A stretch of DNA of 64,000 bases from Alcanivorax borkumensis SK2 (GCF_000009365.1 NC_008260.1:1957501-2021500); one strand, 5' to 3'; positions 37,627 through 48,462 are shown, numbered from the stretch's first letter. Translations and numbers: made by a program. The notes: generated by a model from the letters alone, not told the origin.

Positions 37627-40389
37627 TCATTCCTCGGCGTCGTCCGAAGCGTCTGATTTCGGCGCTTCTGGGGTTGCTTCACCGTCCAGCACCTCATCGG
37701 CTTCGCCGTCCTCTTCTTCGACACCTTCCAACTCAGGAATAGTAGCCAGACCGCACAATGCCTCGCCATCGGCCAAGCGAATCAAGCGAACACCCTGAGT
37801 GTTACGACCAGACGTACTCACCTGATTTACACCGGTACGCACCAAGGTGCCCTGGTTAGAAATCAGCATGATGTCTTCTTCGCCAAACACCTGAGTGGCG
37901 CCCACCAGCTCACCGTTTCGCTCGTTGATCACCATGGCAATCACACCTTGGCCGCCACGCCCCTTGGTGGGATAGTCAGTGAGCGGGGTACGCTTGCCAT
38001 AACCGTGCTCAGAGGCGGTAAGAATCTGGCCATTTTCTTCCGGCACAATCAGGGAAATAACGTCCACCCCTTCGGCCAGCTTGATACCCCGCACACCACG
38101 AGCCAGACGGCTCATAACACGCACTTTGGACTGATGGAAACGCACGGCTTTACCGTTGCGGGCAACCAGCATGATGTCTTCGTGGCCTTGAGTAATGGCC
38201 ACGTTCACCAGATGTTCGCCTTCCTGCAATTTCACCGCAATCAAACCGGAGCTGCGTGGACGGGCAAAGTTGGCCAGGGCGGTCCGCTTAACGATACCGC
38301 TGGACGTGGCCATGAAGATAAAGGGTCCAGGAACGGTATCAGTCACCGCCTCGACTTCACCCTCAACCTCAACATCACTATCTGTCTCGTCTTCGATTAC
38401 GTCAGCGGCGTCATCTACATCAACAATGTCTTCTTCGCCACCGGCTTTCTGCTGGCGCACCATGTCGGCATCCAGACGCAAAATAGCGGTAATACGTTCG
38501 TCAGCACCCAATGCCGGCAGCAGGTTAACAATTGGTTTGCCACGCGATGCCCGGCCCCCCTGAGGCAACTCAAAGGTACGCAACCAGAACACCTTGCCCG
38601 CATTGGTAAACAGCAACAGGGTATCGTGGGTGCCGGCTACCAGCAGGTGCTCCACATAATCCTGATCTTTTAGCTGGCCCGCAGACTTGCCGCGACCACC
38701 ACGCTTCTGAGCACGGTAGGTGTCGATGGGCTGCATTTTGGCATAACCACCGTTGGACAGGGTCACCACCACGGTTTCTTCAGCAATCAGGTCTTCCATG
38801 CTGAAGTCCTGACGGGACGCAACGATCTCGGAACGGCGCTCGTCAGCGTATTCTTCACGGACCGCCTGTAGTTCTTCGCGGATCACTTCCATGAGACGCT
38901 CGGGGTTACCGAGAATCTTCAGCAGTTCAGCGATCTGCTCCAGCAGCTCCTGATAGTCATTGATCAGTTTTTCCCGTTCCAGACCGGTCAGCTTCTGCAA
39001 GCGCAGGTCCAAAATCGCCTGGGCCTGTTCCGGGCTCAGGTGATAAAGGCCATCAACCAGGCCATATTGTTCATCCAGGCCATCCGGGCGCGCCGCGTTT
39101 TCACCACCGGCACGCTCCAACATTTGCAGCACGTCACCGGGCTTCCAGCCCTTGTCCAACAGCTTGGCCTTGGCTTCAGCGCCGCTGGGTGAGGCCTTGA
39201 TCAGCTCGATAACCGGATCAATATTGCTCAGGGCAACCGCCAGGCCTTCCAGCAGGTGAGCCTTTTCGCGGGCTTTACGTAATTCATAAACGGTTCGACG
39301 AGTCACCACTTCCCTGCGGTGACGGATAAAGGCATCCAGCAGTTCACGCAGGTTAAGAATCTTCGGCTGGCCATCTACCAAGGCCACAGTATTGATACCG
39401 AATACCGACTCCATCTGGGTCTGTTGGTACAGATTATTAAGCACTACCTCGGCATTTTCGCCACGGCGCAGCTCAATCACGATGCGCATACCTTCTTTAT
39501 CAGACTCGTCGCGCAGTTCAGTGATGCCTTCGATTTTCTTGTCTTTCACCAGCTCGGCGATCTTCTCGATCAGCCGCGCCTTATTCACCTGATAAGGGAT
39601 CTCAGTGACGATAATGGCTTCTTTACCGCTCTTGTCGGTGGCTTCAATTTCCGCACGAGCGCGCATATAAACGCGGCCCCGACCGGTACGGTAAGCCTGC
39701 ACGATTCCCGCACGGCCATTAATAATGCCGGCAGTGGGAAAGTCTGGACCCTTGATGTATTCCATCAAGTCATCCGGAGTGAGGCTATCGTCATCAATCA
39801 GTGCCAAACAGCCATCCACCACTTCGCCCAGGTTATGGGGCGGAATGTTGGTGGCCATGCCCACAGCAATACCGGAAGAGCCGTTGACCAACAGGTTAGG
39901 CACTCGAGTGGGCATCACATCGGGGATACGTTCCGTGCCGTCGTAGTTGTCGACGAAATCCACGGTTTCCTTGTCCAGATCCGCCAGCAGTTCATGGGCG
40001 ATCTTGGCCATGCGCACTTCGGTGTAACGCATGGCAGCAGCGGAATCACCATCGATGGAACCAAAGTTACCTTGGCCATCCACCAGCATGTAGCGCAGGG
40101 AAAAAGGCTGCGCCATCCGCACGATGGTGTCGTATACCGCTGAATCACCGTGGGGGTGGTATTTACCAATCACGTCACCAACCACACGGGCCGATTTCTT
40201 GTAGGCCTTATTCCAATCGTTATTCAGCTCGTGCATGGCGAACAGCACGCGGCGATGCACCGGCTTGAGGCCATCGCGCACATCCGGCAACGCCCGCCCA
40301 ACGATTACGCTCATGGCGTAATCTAGGTATGACTGCTTGAGTTCGTCTTCGATGTTGACCGGGGTAACTTCTCTGGCGAGATCCGTCAT
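37627..40389 (-). CDS. gyrA: DNA gyrase subunit A
   Basis: GyrA is the DNA-breaking subunit of gyrase. The 920 residues start at [17 protein letters not shown]. The catalytic Tyr lies in [10 protein letters not shown]. The quinolone-resistance region reads [16 protein letters not shown], with Ser and Asp at the E. coli 83 and 87 positions, so the classical resistance substitutions are absent. The C-terminal beta-pinwheel has the GyrA-box-like [10 protein letters not shown]. An acidic insertion rich in Asp/Glu interrupts the pinwheel at about 650-686, and the C-terminus is an acidic tail. ATG 40389 fits the family; the longer frame does not. Confidence 0.97.
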   Translation of the reverse strand: MTDLAREVTPVNIEDELKQSYLDYAMSVIVGRALPDVRDGLKPVHRRVLFAMHELNNDWNKAYKKSARVVGDVIGKYHPHGDSAVYDTIVRMAQPFSLRYMLVDGQGNFGSIDGDSAAAMRYTEVRMAKIAHELLADLDKETVDFVDNYDGTERIPDVMPTRVPNLLVNGSSGIAVGMATNIPPHNLGEVVDGCLALIDDDSLTPDDLMEYIKGPDFPTAGIINGRAGIVQAYRTGRGRVYMRARAEIEATDKSGKEAIIVTEIPYQVNKARLIEKIAELVKDKKIEGITELRDESDKEGMRIVIELRRGENAEVVLNNLYQQTQMESVFGINTVALVDGQPKILNLRELLDAFIRHRREVVTRRTVYELRKAREKAHLLEGLAVALSNIDPVIELIKASPSGAEAKAKLLDKGWKPGDVLQMLERAGGENAARPDGLDEQYGLVDGLYHLSPEQAQAILDLRLQKLTGLEREKLINDYQELLEQIAELLKILGNPERLMEVIREELQAVREEYADERRSEIVASRQDFSMEDLIAEETVVVTLSNGGYAKMQPIDTYRAQKRGGRGKSAGQLKDQDYVEHLLVAGTHDTLLLFTNAGKVFWLRTFELPQGGRASRGKPIVNLLPALGADERITAILRLDADMVRQQKAGGEEDIVDVDDAADVIEDETDSDVEVEGEVEAVTDTVPGPFIFMATSSGIVKRTALANFARPRSSGLIAVKLQEGEHLVNVAITQGHEDIMLVARNGKAVRFHQSKVRVMSRLARGVRGIKLAEGVDVISLIVPEENGQILTASEHGYGKRTPLTDYPTKGRGGQGVIAMVINERNGELVGATQVFGEEDIMLISNQGTLVRTGVNQVSTSGRNTQGVRLIRLADGEALCGLATIPELEGVEEEDGEADEVLDGEATPEAPKSDASDDAEE

Positions 40390-40712
40390 AGCGATCCTTA
40401 CTATCCACAAGGTGTTGGGAAAGCCCCTGCGGCTTCCCCAAGCCGGCCCATTTTCGGGCCGATTTCACGGGGTGCCCATGGCCACCCGTGCAGTCTGTTC
40501 TTATAGGCCGAGGTATTTCGGGGGACATTCGCCCTGCCCGACTCCACTGCCATTGCGAATTCCGATCTATAAAGCCCGGAAAAGCCCGGGATGATAGCAC
40601 AGCTGGAGGGTATCGGCGCCATCTCTGCGTCGAAGCTCGCAAGATGGCGCCCCTTGCCAACATGCAAACAGTTTACCGTCACGCAGTCAGGGCAAGATCC
40701 ACCGCGACACGC

Positions 40713-40748
40713 TATACTGCGGCGCACAATTCGGGGGTTACTGCCCCC
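40713..40748 (+). promoter_or_regulatory. Candidate -10 box and leader hairpin of mtaD
   Basis: TATACT at 40713-40718 matches a sigma-70 -10 box, but no good -35 box lies 16-18 bases upstream. A small hairpin GGGGG-TTACTG-CCCCC at 40733-40748 sits in the presumed leader, ten bases before the AAGGAG site. Confidence 0.35.
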
Positions 40749-40769
40749 AGTTCGAGCAAGGAGTTATGC

Positions 40770-42101
40770 ATGAGCGACAATCAGGCTGACCTGATCGTCC
40801 ACGCCCGCTGGATTGCCCCTGTGGCCCCGCAGGAAGCGGTGCTGGAGAACCATGCCGTGGTGGTCAAAGACGGTCGCATTGCCGACCTGCTCCCCAGCGC
40901 CCTGGCTAACGTAAAGTGGCAAAGCGAAGAGCAACAGCACCTGGGTGATCACCTGCTAATCCCAGGCTTGGTCAATGCCCATACCCACGCGGCCATGAAC
41001 TTGCTACGCGGCATCGCCGATGACCTGCCGCTAATGACTTGGCTGGAAAAACATATCTGGCCCGCCGAAGGCCGCTTTGTCAGTGAAACCTTTGTCTACG
41101 ACGGTACCCGGCTCGCCGCAGCAGAAATGATCCGTTCCGGCACCACTTGCTTTGCCGATATGTATTTCTTCCCCGCCAATGCCGCCCGCGCCACGGTTGA
41201 AGCCGGCCTGCGCGCCAGCCTGTTCTGCCCGCTGCTGGACTTCCCCACCCCTATGGGCTCCGGGCCGGAGGAGTATTTGCGCTTGGCCACCGACGCCATG
41301 GATGAATGGCAACATGAGCCGCGCATCCAGATCGGCTTTGGCCCCCATGCCCCCTATACGGTGTCCGATGGACCTCTGCAGAAAGTACTCACCCTCGCCG
41401 AAGAGTTGGACGTACCAATAATGATGCACGTGCACGAAACAGCCGGGGAGATCCAGATGGAGGTGCGCAACACTGGCGAGCGCCCCCTGACCCGGCTGCA
41501 TAATCTGGGCTTGCTATCACCGCGCCTGCTGGCCGTTCACATGACCCAACTCACCGATGAAGAAATCGCTTTGGTGGCACAAACCGGCACCCACGTTGTG
41601 CATTGCCCGGAATCCAACCTGAAACTGGCCAGTGGCTTCGCGCCGGTTGAGAAACTACGCAAAGCCAATATTAACGTAGCGCTAGGCACCGACGGGGCCG
41701 CCAGCAATAATGATCTGGACATGCTGGGTGAAGCCCGCACCGCCGCTTTTTTAACCAAGGGCGTCAGCCTGCAGGCGGATGCGCAACCGGCCATGGAAAC
41801 ACTGAAAATGGCCACCCTGAATGGCGCCAAAGCATTGGGTCGAGATAACGAAATCGGCTCGTTGGAAATGGGTAAACAGGCGGATATGGTGGCTGTGGAT
41901 TTGAACCGACTGGAGACCCAGCCGGTCTATGACCCAGTGGCCCAATTGATTTACGCTGCCACCCGCGACCAGATCACCCACACATGGGTGGGCGGGCGCT
42001 GCCTGATGGATAACCGCCAGCTAACCACACTCAACGAAGCCCTGATCCTCAAGAATGCCAAGCAGTGGCAAGAAAAAATCGCCGGAGCCGACCGTGACTG
42101 A
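40770..42101 (+). CDS. mtaD: 5-methylthioadenosine/S-adenosylhomocysteine deaminase
   Basis: A 443-residue amidohydrolase of the TRZ/ATZ class that deaminates methylthioadenosine (to methylthioinosine) or SAH. The metal site is visible as [19 protein letters not shown] and [13 protein letters not shown]. The start is ATG 40770, with AAGGAG at 40758-40763. It leads the mtaD-ubiG-mupP-yciK run known from Pseudomonas (PA3170-PA3173 from memory). In Pseudomonas mtnA lies between gyrA and this gene; here the 380-base interval has no mtnA. Confidence 0.9.
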   Translation: MSDNQADLIVHARWIAPVAPQEAVLENHAVVVKDGRIADLLPSALANVKWQSEEQQHLGDHLLIPGLVNAHTHAAMNLLRGIADDLPLMTWLEKHIWPAEGRFVSETFVYDGTRLAAAEMIRSGTTCFADMYFFPANAARATVEAGLRASLFCPLLDFPTPMGSGPEEYLRLATDAMDEWQHEPRIQIGFGPHAPYTVSDGPLQKVLTLAEELDVPIMMHVHETAGEIQMEVRNTGERPLTRLHNLGLLSPRLLAVHMTQLTDEEIALVAQTGTHVVHCPESNLKLASGFAPVEKLRKANINVALGTDGAASNNDLDMLGEARTAAFLTKGVSLQADAQPAMETLKMATLNGAKALGRDNEIGSLEMGKQADMVAVDLNRLETQPVYDPVAQLIYAATRDQITHTWVGGRCLMDNRQLTTLNEALILKNAKQWQEKIAGADRD

Positions 42102-42813
42102 ACAGCAAACCCACACCCCGAACGTAGACGCCGGCGAAATCGCCAAGTTCAACGCCCTGGCTGAGCAGTGGTGGGACCCCAATTCCCAATTCCGCCCGCT
42201 GCACGACATTAATCCGTTGCGCCTGAACTATATCGACGAGCGCGTCAGCCTGCCGAGCAAAAAAGTCATTGATATCGGCTGCGGTGGCGGCCTGCTTTCC
42301 GAAGGCATGGCCCGACGCGGCGCAGAAGTAACCGGCATCGACATGGGCGAAGCCCCGCTGGCGGTCGCCCGCATTCACGCAGAACACGCCGGCGTAGCGG
42401 TGGAATACCTGCAAATCCCGGCGGAACAGATCGCCGAACAGCGCGCCGGCCAGTATGACGTGGTCACCTGCCTGGAAATGCTCGAACACGTACCGGATCC
42501 CTCCTCGGTGATTCGCGCCTGCGCCACCCTGGTGAAACCCGGCGGGCAAGTCTTTTTCAGCACCATCAACCGCAATCCCAAGGCGTTCATGTTTGCCATT
42601 GTCGGCGCGGAATATGTGCTGCGCCTGCTACCGCGCGGCACCCACGAATACGCCAAACTGATTAAACCCTCCGAGCTGGCTGGCTGGGCCCGCGATGCGG
42701 GGCTGGATGTACAAGACACCGCCGGGATGGTTTATAACCCGCTCACCCAGGTTTACAAACTGAATCGGGATGTATCGGTGAATTACTTGATGCACGCCCG
42801 CAAGGGCGACTGA
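42094..42813 (+). CDS. ubiG: Ubiquinone biosynthesis O-methyltransferase
   Basis: UbiG carries out both O-methylations of ubiquinone synthesis with SAM. The 239-residue class I methyltransferase has [20 protein letters not shown] at its start and the SAM motif [19 protein letters not shown]. The GTG start at 42094 overlaps the mtaD stop by eight bases and is preceded by GGAG; the longer frame lies inside mtaD. Later marks are [13 protein letters not shown] and [14 protein letters not shown]. Confidence 0.95.
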   Translation: MTEQQTHTPNVDAGEIAKFNALAEQWWDPNSQFRPLHDINPLRLNYIDERVSLPSKKVIDIGCGGGLLSEGMARRGAEVTGIDMGEAPLAVARIHAEHAGVAVEYLQIPAEQIAEQRAGQYDVVTCLEMLEHVPDPSSVIRACATLVKPGGQVFFSTINRNPKAFMFAIVGAEYVLRLLPRGTHEYAKLIKPSELAGWARDAGLDVQDTAGMVYNPLTQVYKLNRDVSVNYLMHARKGD

Positions 42814-42832
42814 TTGCCTGCGGGAGCCAATA

Positions 42833-43501
42833 ATGGAACGCCTTGAAGCCGTTTATTTCGATTTGGATGGCACCCTTATCGATACCGCCCCGGACTTTTA
42901 TACGGTACTCAATACATTGCTGGAAAAGCATAGTCGCCCCACAGTGAGCTACTCTGCGGTGCGCGCTAATGTATCCAATGGCGCGCGCGCGCTCACCGAA
43001 CTCGGTTTTGGTGTTGGCCCCGACGATGCAAGCTTTGCTCTGTTGCTGAACGAACTGCTCAATGCCTACGAACAGCATCTGGCCGTGGATACGGTATTGT
43101 TCCCAGGCTTGGAGGACGTGCTCGACTGGCTGGACGCTCAGCAACTGCCCTGGGGTATCGTCACCAACAAACCCGACCGCTTTACCGGCCCCGTACTGGA
43201 AGGGCTCAAGCTGCACCAACGCGTTGGCCCGGTGATTTGCCCGGAGCACGTCAAGCAACGCAAACCCGACCCGGAAGGCCTATTGATTGCCGCCAACGCC
43301 GACCAGGTAAAACCCGCACATTGCCTGTATGTGGGCGATCACCTGCGCGACATTCAAGCTGGCAAGAATGCGGGCATGGCCACCGCCGTTGCCGCCTTTG
43401 GTTACATCGATGCAGACGACGACCCTCGTGGCTGGCAGGCAGATTATTACCTGGAAGACGGCAGCGACCTGCTGCCGCTTTTGCAGAAACTCTATACATA
43501 A
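42833..43501 (+). CDS. mupP: N-acetylmuramic acid 6-phosphate phosphatase (MupP), HAD family
   Basis: A 222-residue haloacid-dehalogenase phosphatase with the nucleophile motif FDLDGTLIDT (about 8-17), WGIVTNKPDRF and YVGDHLRDIQAGKNAGM. It resembles phosphoglycolate phosphatase (Gph). Its place directly behind ubiG and before yciK is that of Pseudomonas MupP, which dephosphorylates MurNAc-6-phosphate in cell-wall recycling, so that role is preferred over Gph. The gap to ubiG is 19 bases. Confidence 0.82.
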   Translation: MERLEAVYFDLDGTLIDTAPDFYTVLNTLLEKHSRPTVSYSAVRANVSNGARALTELGFGVGPDDASFALLLNELLNAYEQHLAVDTVLFPGLEDVLDWLDAQQLPWGIVTNKPDRFTGPVLEGLKLHQRVGPVICPEHVKQRKPDPEGLLIAANADQVKPAHCLYVGDHLRDIQAGKNAGMATAVAAFGYIDADDDPRGWQADYYLEDGSDLLPLLQKLYT

Positions 43502-43629
43502 AACGCGGACTAAACTAATCATAGGGCAGCACTAGAACGGCAATTAAGGCAGATGCCCGCTCCACCTTACGGTTAGTTACAGCACCTAAGTCAGGCCTCG
43601 TGCTTGGCGAAAGCGACACAGGAACCACC

Positions 43630-44397
43630 ATGACTGATATCCAACAACAAGCCCTCAATTACCAATGCGCTGAAGACACCTTCAAAGGTCGTATTATCCT
43701 CGTCACTGGTGCAGGCGCCGGCATCGGCCGCAGCGCCGCGCTGGCCCTGGCAGCCCATGGCGCCACGGTCATTCTGCTAGGCCGCACCCAGGAAAAACTG
43801 GAAGCGGTGTACGATGAAATCAAAGCCGCGGGTGGCCCGGAGCCCGCGCTGGCGCCGGTGAATCTAACGGTCGCTCGCCCGGAAGATTTTCAGGAACTGG
43901 CCGGGCTTTTTGACAAAGAGTTCGGGCGACTGGATGGCATCTTGCACAACGCATCCATGCTCGGCGACATTACGCCTATGGATCGTTATGCCACTGGCAC
44001 CTGGGATTCGGTCATGCAAACCAATGTGAATAGCGCTTTCTATCTAACCCAAGCCATGTTGCCGTTGCTGCGCGCCAGCGACGATGCTCGCCTGCTATTT
44101 ACATCCTCCAGCGTGGGGCGCAAAGGCCGTGCTTTCTGGGGTGCCTATGCGGTCTCCAAGGCGGCCACTGAAAACCTAGCCCAAGTGCTGGCGGAAGAAC
44201 TGGAAAACACCAGCAACATTCGCGTCAACACCGTTAACCCTGGCGGTACGCGCACCGACATGCGCGCCATGGCCTACCCCGGCGAAGACCCTCTCACATT
44301 GAAGACCCCCGCCGACATCATGGCCCCCTATCTGTTCTTGTTGGGCCCGGATAGCCGAAACGTCACCGGCGCATCTATCGATGCTCAACCGAAGTAA
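43630..44397 (+). CDS. yciK: YciK-family short-chain oxidoreductase
   Basis: A 255-residue short-chain dehydrogenase/reductase. The cofactor motif is GAGAGIGRSAALALA, the active site is the Ser in LLFTSSSVGRKGRAFWGAY with YAVSK, and NTVNPGGTRTDMRA follows. Length and order (behind ubiG and mupP) match YciK of gammaproteobacteria, whose substrate is not established. The start at ATG 43630 gives the family's N-terminus, LNYQCAEDTFKGRIILVTG. Confidence 0.88.
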   Translation: MTDIQQQALNYQCAEDTFKGRIILVTGAGAGIGRSAALALAAHGATVILLGRTQEKLEAVYDEIKAAGGPEPALAPVNLTVARPEDFQELAGLFDKEFGRLDGILHNASMLGDITPMDRYATGTWDSVMQTNVNSAFYLTQAMLPLLRASDDARLLFTSSSVGRKGRAFWGAYAVSKAATENLAQVLAEELENTSNIRVNTVNPGGTRTDMRAMAYPGEDPLTLKTPADIMAPYLFLLGPDSRNVTGASIDAQPK

Positions 44398-44784
44398 CAA
44401 CGGCAAGTTCAAAGTAGAACGGTCAACGTTGGAAAGAGGCAATCACGTCAGCAGCGTGTTGGTACGGTTCAATGCTCGCGGCTAAATGCAGCGCGGGCAT
44501 TGTCCTGAATATCCCCTGAACCCTTTACCCCGTTTGAAATTTGCACTTTTTGGCACTTTCAGTACGTTCAACGCGTCCCACCTTTGACCGTTTCCCCACA
44601 GCTTGCCGTAACGCGGTCACCCACTGCGCCAAAGCCCTCCTTTCTATGCTCGTCACGTGCTATCTCTATAGGCTATAAAACAATCACAACAGTTCTTGCC
44701 GTGACAACCTGCCGCATTTTTCAAAAACACACAGTCCTGTTACCGCAAGGTTGCTTATAACAACAACTCGGCCTGGAGATCCCC
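44398..44784. other. 387-base gap upstream of the solute-binding array
   Basis: No open frame here is supported. The sequence becomes AT-rich towards the first solute-binding gene (TATAAA at about 44676, several A/T runs), so this is the likely control region of the array. I find no convincing -35/-10 pair or operator. Confidence 0.45.
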
Positions 44785-45954
44785 ATGCACATCCGACTTT
44801 CTGTTTTTTTTGTTCTTAGCCTACTATGTGCCACCCTGAGCGCCACCACGCTGACCAACGCACAGAAAGAACAATTACGAGGACTGCTGCCCGGCGTCAC
44901 GCTCAACGACAACACCCTTGAAAAGCTGGAAGACATTTTTTATACCCGTGAAATGCCGGTTCGCAGCCGGCTCAAAGCCATCAGCCAAATGGTGGGCTTG
45001 GACCAAATGCCCGCTGGCAGCGCACTGAAACGCACCATCTGCATTTGGGATATTGGCGGGCGCAATGGGCCGGTGTTTAATGTCGCCATGGAGCAACGAG
45101 CACTGGCCATCGAGTACGGCATCAATTTGGACATGGTGCCTTACACCAACGAAACGGTGATGGTGGAAGAGCTCAAGGCCGGCCTCTGTGACGCGGCCTT
45201 GATGAGCGGCATGCGCGCACGCCAGTTCAACCTTTACAGCGGCAGCGTCGATGCCATTGGTGCCGTTCCCAGCGACCAGCATATGCAAACTCTTCTACAG
45301 GTCCTCGCCCATCCCAAACAGGCTGGTCATATGGTGCAAGGGGATTACGTAGTAATGGGCATCTACCCTGCCGGTGCCGCCCATATTTTTGTCAACGATC
45401 GCAGCATCAGTTCACTGGCCAAGGCCGCCGGCCACCGCGTAGCGGTGTTGGATTATGATCAGACCCAAGCGCAAATGGTCGCCGCCATTGGCGCAACACC
45501 GATTGCCACCGACATCGTTTCCGCGCCTAACAAATTCAATAATGGGCAAATCGATATTTTGCCCGCCCCATTAGTGGCATATGAACTTCTTGAGCTTTAT
45601 AAAGGCATGAGTCCAGATGGCGGCATCGTCGACTACCCACTGACGCAGCTTTCCATGCAGCTCATCGGAAGACTGGATAAATTCCCCAACGAAGTAGCGC
45701 AACTGATACGCGAAGCATCATTCGAGGCCTATCCAACGGTTATAAAGCGCGTCGAACAGGAAACCAAACGGGTACCCGAGCGTTGGATGATTCATATCCC
45801 AGAGAAAGACAAACAAGAATACGAAGTCATGATGCAGGACGCTCGCGACGCGCTACGCGAACAAGGCTATTACAGTGGCGACATGTTGACGTTGCAGCGC
45901 AAGATCCGCTGCAAGTTCAACCCAGCTCGCTCTGAGTGCAGCATCAGCCAATAG
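44785..45954 (+). CDS. Putative TRAP-type solute-binding protein, paralogue 1 (long form)
   Basis: A 389-residue exported protein: signal peptide 1-20 (cleavage near LSA/TTL), an N-terminal helical extension of about 55 residues (TLTNAQKEQLRGLLPG...), then the binding domain. Shared family marks are ICIWDIGG, ELKAGLCDAALMSG, GSVDAIGAVP, PAGAAHIFVNDR, VAVLDYDQTQAQM, PNKFNNG, YELLELYKGM and a C-terminal RCKFNPARSECS. Pattern and size fit a family I recall as 'putative solute-binding protein' (DUF6091), distantly like the DctP subunit of TRAP transporters. It should bind a solute in the periplasm for the permease at 52472. GGAG lies six bases before the ATG. The substrate is unknown. Confidence 0.82.
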   Translation: MHIRLSVFFVLSLLCATLSATTLTNAQKEQLRGLLPGVTLNDNTLEKLEDIFYTREMPVRSRLKAISQMVGLDQMPAGSALKRTICIWDIGGRNGPVFNVAMEQRALAIEYGINLDMVPYTNETVMVEELKAGLCDAALMSGMRARQFNLYSGSVDAIGAVPSDQHMQTLLQVLAHPKQAGHMVQGDYVVMGIYPAGAAHIFVNDRSISSLAKAAGHRVAVLDYDQTQAQMVAAIGATPIATDIVSAPNKFNNGQIDILPAPLVAYELLELYKGMSPDGGIVDYPLTQLSMQLIGRLDKFPNEVAQLIREASFEAYPTVIKRVEQETKRVPERWMIHIPEKDKQEYEVMMQDARDALREQGYYSGDMLTLQRKIRCKFNPARSECSISQ

Positions 45955-46090
45955 GTGAGCGACAACACTTACTGGAAACCCTGCGCGCCCTGACTTTCGG
46001 AAAGCTTTGTACAATTGTCATACAACAGGTAAAACTTCGCCACACGGCGAAATGCTATAAACGCCCCCATTGAATGACACAGGAATCGTC

Positions 46091-47161
46091 ATGGGGACGT
46101 TTAGGTATCTATGCTCAGCACTGCTGTTGGTTGCTGCAACCCATAGCAGTGCTCTGGCACTGACCGATAAACAAAAAACACAACTCAAGCAGGCCCGACA
46201 ATCCATGGGGCTTGCCGACGGTGAAATGCTGAAAAGGCACATATGCCTTTGGGATTTATCCGGGCGTTCCGGGCCGATATATAATGGCGCCACCAATTTA
46301 CGCATAGATTTGTTGCGCTATAATATTGATATCAGTCTAGAAGCCTTCACTAATGAAGGTGTGTTGGTTGCCTCTTTGAAAAACGGTCACTGTGATGCCG
46401 CGCTAATGAGCGGGTTCCGGGCTCGTCATTTTAACCGTTTCACCGGCAGCATTGATGCACTGGGCGCCCTGCCTACACTGGAGCATGTAAACGTTTTACT
46501 GCGCACCCTTGCTCACCCACAACTGGCCGAAAAAATGGCCAGCAATAAGTATCAGACCCTAGCCATTACGCCTGCTGGAGCGGCCTACCTTTTCGTCAAT
46601 GATCGGGCGCTCAACTCCCTTTCAAAAGTAGCAGGAAAAAAAGTTGCGGTGCTAGATTTCGATCCTGGTCAATCCAAATTGGTTACCCATATCGGTGCCA
46701 CCCCCGTCGCCAGCACTCTCGCTACTGCTCCCAGTCAATTCAATAATGGCAGTGTTGATGTGTTACCCGCCCCGTTGATTGCCTATCAAGCCCTAGAACT
46801 TTACAAAGGCATGGAGCCCAATGGCGGCATCGTGGACTACCCCATCGTACAATTGACCGCGCAACTGATCGCTCATGCAGATCGCTTCCCCCCCGCCTTT
46901 TCGGCATTGATTCGTGAAATTGCAACAGACAGTTTCCAAGCGGTACAAAGCACGCTGAAAAAAGAAGCGGATCGCATTCCCTCTCACTGGTGGATTTCAC
47001 TTCCCGAAGACGAAAAGCAGAACTACAACAGCTTGATGCGCGATGCACGTATCAAGCTACGCGATAGCGAATATTATGACCCCACCATGTTGAACATCAT
47101 GAAACGTATTCGTTGCAGCCTAGAAGCGGGTCGCCCCGAATGCAGCCAAAGCATTGAGTAA
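46091..47161 (+). CDS. Putative TRAP-type solute-binding protein, paralogue 2
   Basis: A 356-residue paralogue of the preceding gene. The start at ATG 46091 is chosen because AGGA lies six bases upstream and a signal peptide follows (ending SALA). The N-terminal extension is short (about 28 residues) before HICLWDLSG. Core marks are SLKNGHCDAALMSG, GSIDALGALP, PAGAAYLFVNDR, VAVLDFDPGQS, PSQFNNG, YQALELYKGM and a C-terminal RCSLEAGRPECS. It is the most divergent of the three tandem copies; the glycine-rich and charged positions around the presumed binding cleft differ, so its ligand may differ. The 136-base gap before it holds a small hairpin (TTCGCC-ACAC-GGCGAA) and may have its own promoter. 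Confidence 0.82.
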   Translation: MGTFRYLCSALLLVAATHSSALALTDKQKTQLKQARQSMGLADGEMLKRHICLWDLSGRSGPIYNGATNLRIDLLRYNIDISLEAFTNEGVLVASLKNGHCDAALMSGFRARHFNRFTGSIDALGALPTLEHVNVLLRTLAHPQLAEKMASNKYQTLAITPAGAAYLFVNDRALNSLSKVAGKKVAVLDFDPGQSKLVTHIGATPVASTLATAPSQFNNGSVDVLPAPLIAYQALELYKGMEPNGGIVDYPIVQLTAQLIAHADRFPPAFSALIREIATDSFQAVQSTLKKEADRIPSHWWISLPEDEKQNYNSLMRDARIKLRDSEYYDPTMLNIMKRIRCSLEAGRPECSQSIE

Positions 47162-47286
47162 TAAACAACATATCTTTTGCTCATCTCTCCCCCGAGCCGG
47201 CCAAGCTAATGAGCGACACTGCCAGTATAGCTGTAGACCACAGCACCTTATGGCAACAACAAACGATAATAGCCATGGAGGCTATC

Positions 47287-48462
47287 GTGAGATTTTTTCG
47301 TTACTTTTTTCTTTCTTTTCTACTAGTCGGCAGCGCATTTCTTCATGCCAATGAAGCCTTTGATCTGACGCCGGCCCAACGGGCCGAACTAGAGCGCTTT
47401 GCCCCCGGTGTGGAATTTACACCGGAACTGGCGGCCACATTGCGTGCGATAGCCTATGACCAGAACCGTAGTCTGGATGAACGGATCAAAGCCATGCAGA
47501 AAGCTGCGGGATTCAGTCTGGGCGAGCCCCTCAAACGTCGAATTTGCATCTGGGATATTGGCGGTCGCTCCGGGCCAATTTTCAAGGCAGCTGAGGACCA
47601 GCGTACCCGGCTACGGCAATATGGTGTGGATCTTCATATCGAGCCCTACACCAAAGAAAGCGTAGCAGCCGAAGATCTCAAAGCCGGCCTCTGTGATGCA
47701 GCGCTGATTACAGGGTTACGGGGCCGCCAATTCAACAAATATACCGGCACCATCGATGCCATTGGCGCCCTGCCAACCCAAGAGCACATGCACATCCTTC
47801 TGCAAGCCCTTGCCAGCCCGAAAAGCGCGGACAAGATGATCAGCGGTGAGTATGTCATACTCGGCGTTGCACCGGCTGGTGGCGCTTATATTTTCGTCAA
47901 TGACAAGAACATTAACACTCTAGCCAAAGCTGCAGGGAAGCGCGTGGCCGTGCTCGACTATGATCCCACACAAGCGGAAATGGTTTCACAGATTGGCGCG
48001 ACGCCAATTGCATCGGATATCGTTTCAGCACCGAATAAATTCAACAACGGCGTGGTTGACGTTATCGTCGCACCACTACTCGCCTACGAATTACTGGAAC
48101 TGTACAAAGGAATGGGGCCGAATGGCGGTATCATTGATTACCCGCTGGCTCAAATCACCATGCAGCTGATCGGTCGCAAAGACAAATTCCCGAATGAAGT
48201 AGCACAGCTGGTGCGCGAAGAATTCTACAAAAGCTACCCTCTAATCATGGAACGACTGAATCTTGAAGCCGTCAAAGTGCCAGAACGCTGGATGATCCAG
48301 ATTCCGCCAGAAGATAAAAAAGAATATCAAATAATGATGCAGGAAGCGCGTCTACGGCTACGCCAAAAAGGCTACTATGATGCCAACATGCTGACCCTGC
48401 AACGCAAGGTTCGTTGCAAGCTCGACGCCACCCGAGCGGAATGCAGTAATCCGGTGGAATAA
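47287..48462 (+). CDS. Putative TRAP-type solute-binding protein, paralogue 3 (long form)
   Basis: A 391-residue exported paralogue. The GTG at 47287 is the likely start: GGAGG at 47277-47281 lies five bases before it and a clean signal peptide follows (to FLHA); upstream ATG codons would put a charged stretch before the signal. The helical extension (FDLTPAQRAELERFAPG...) resembles paralogue 1. Core marks are ICIWDIGG, DLKAGLCDAALITG, GTIDAIGALP, PAGGAYIFVND, VAVLDYDPTQAEM, PNKFNNG, YELLELYKGM and RCKLDATRAECS. Paralogues 1 and 3 look closest to each other. It is the last gene of the tandem set, before a bidirectional terminator. Confidence 0.83.
   Translation: MRFFRYFFLSFLLVGSAFLHANEAFDLTPAQRAELERFAPGVEFTPELAATLRAIAYDQNRSLDERIKAMQKAAGFSLGEPLKRRICIWDIGGRSGPIFKAAEDQRTRLRQYGVDLHIEPYTKESVAAEDLKAGLCDAALITGLRGRQFNKYTGTIDAIGALPTQEHMHILLQALASPKSADKMISGEYVILGVAPAGGAYIFVNDKNINTLAKAAGKRVAVLDYDPTQAEMVSQIGATPIASDIVSAPNKFNNGVVDVIVAPLLAYELLELYKGMGPNGGIIDYPLAQITMQLIGRKDKFPNEVAQLVREEFYKSYPLIMERLNLEAVKVPERWMIQIPPEDKKEYQIMMQEARLRLRQKGYYDANMLTLQRKVRCKLDATRAECSNPVE

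Noticed and set aside
39319..40143. 274-residue plus-strand open frame
   Set aside because: It is antisense to gyrA; composition is that of a shadow frame.
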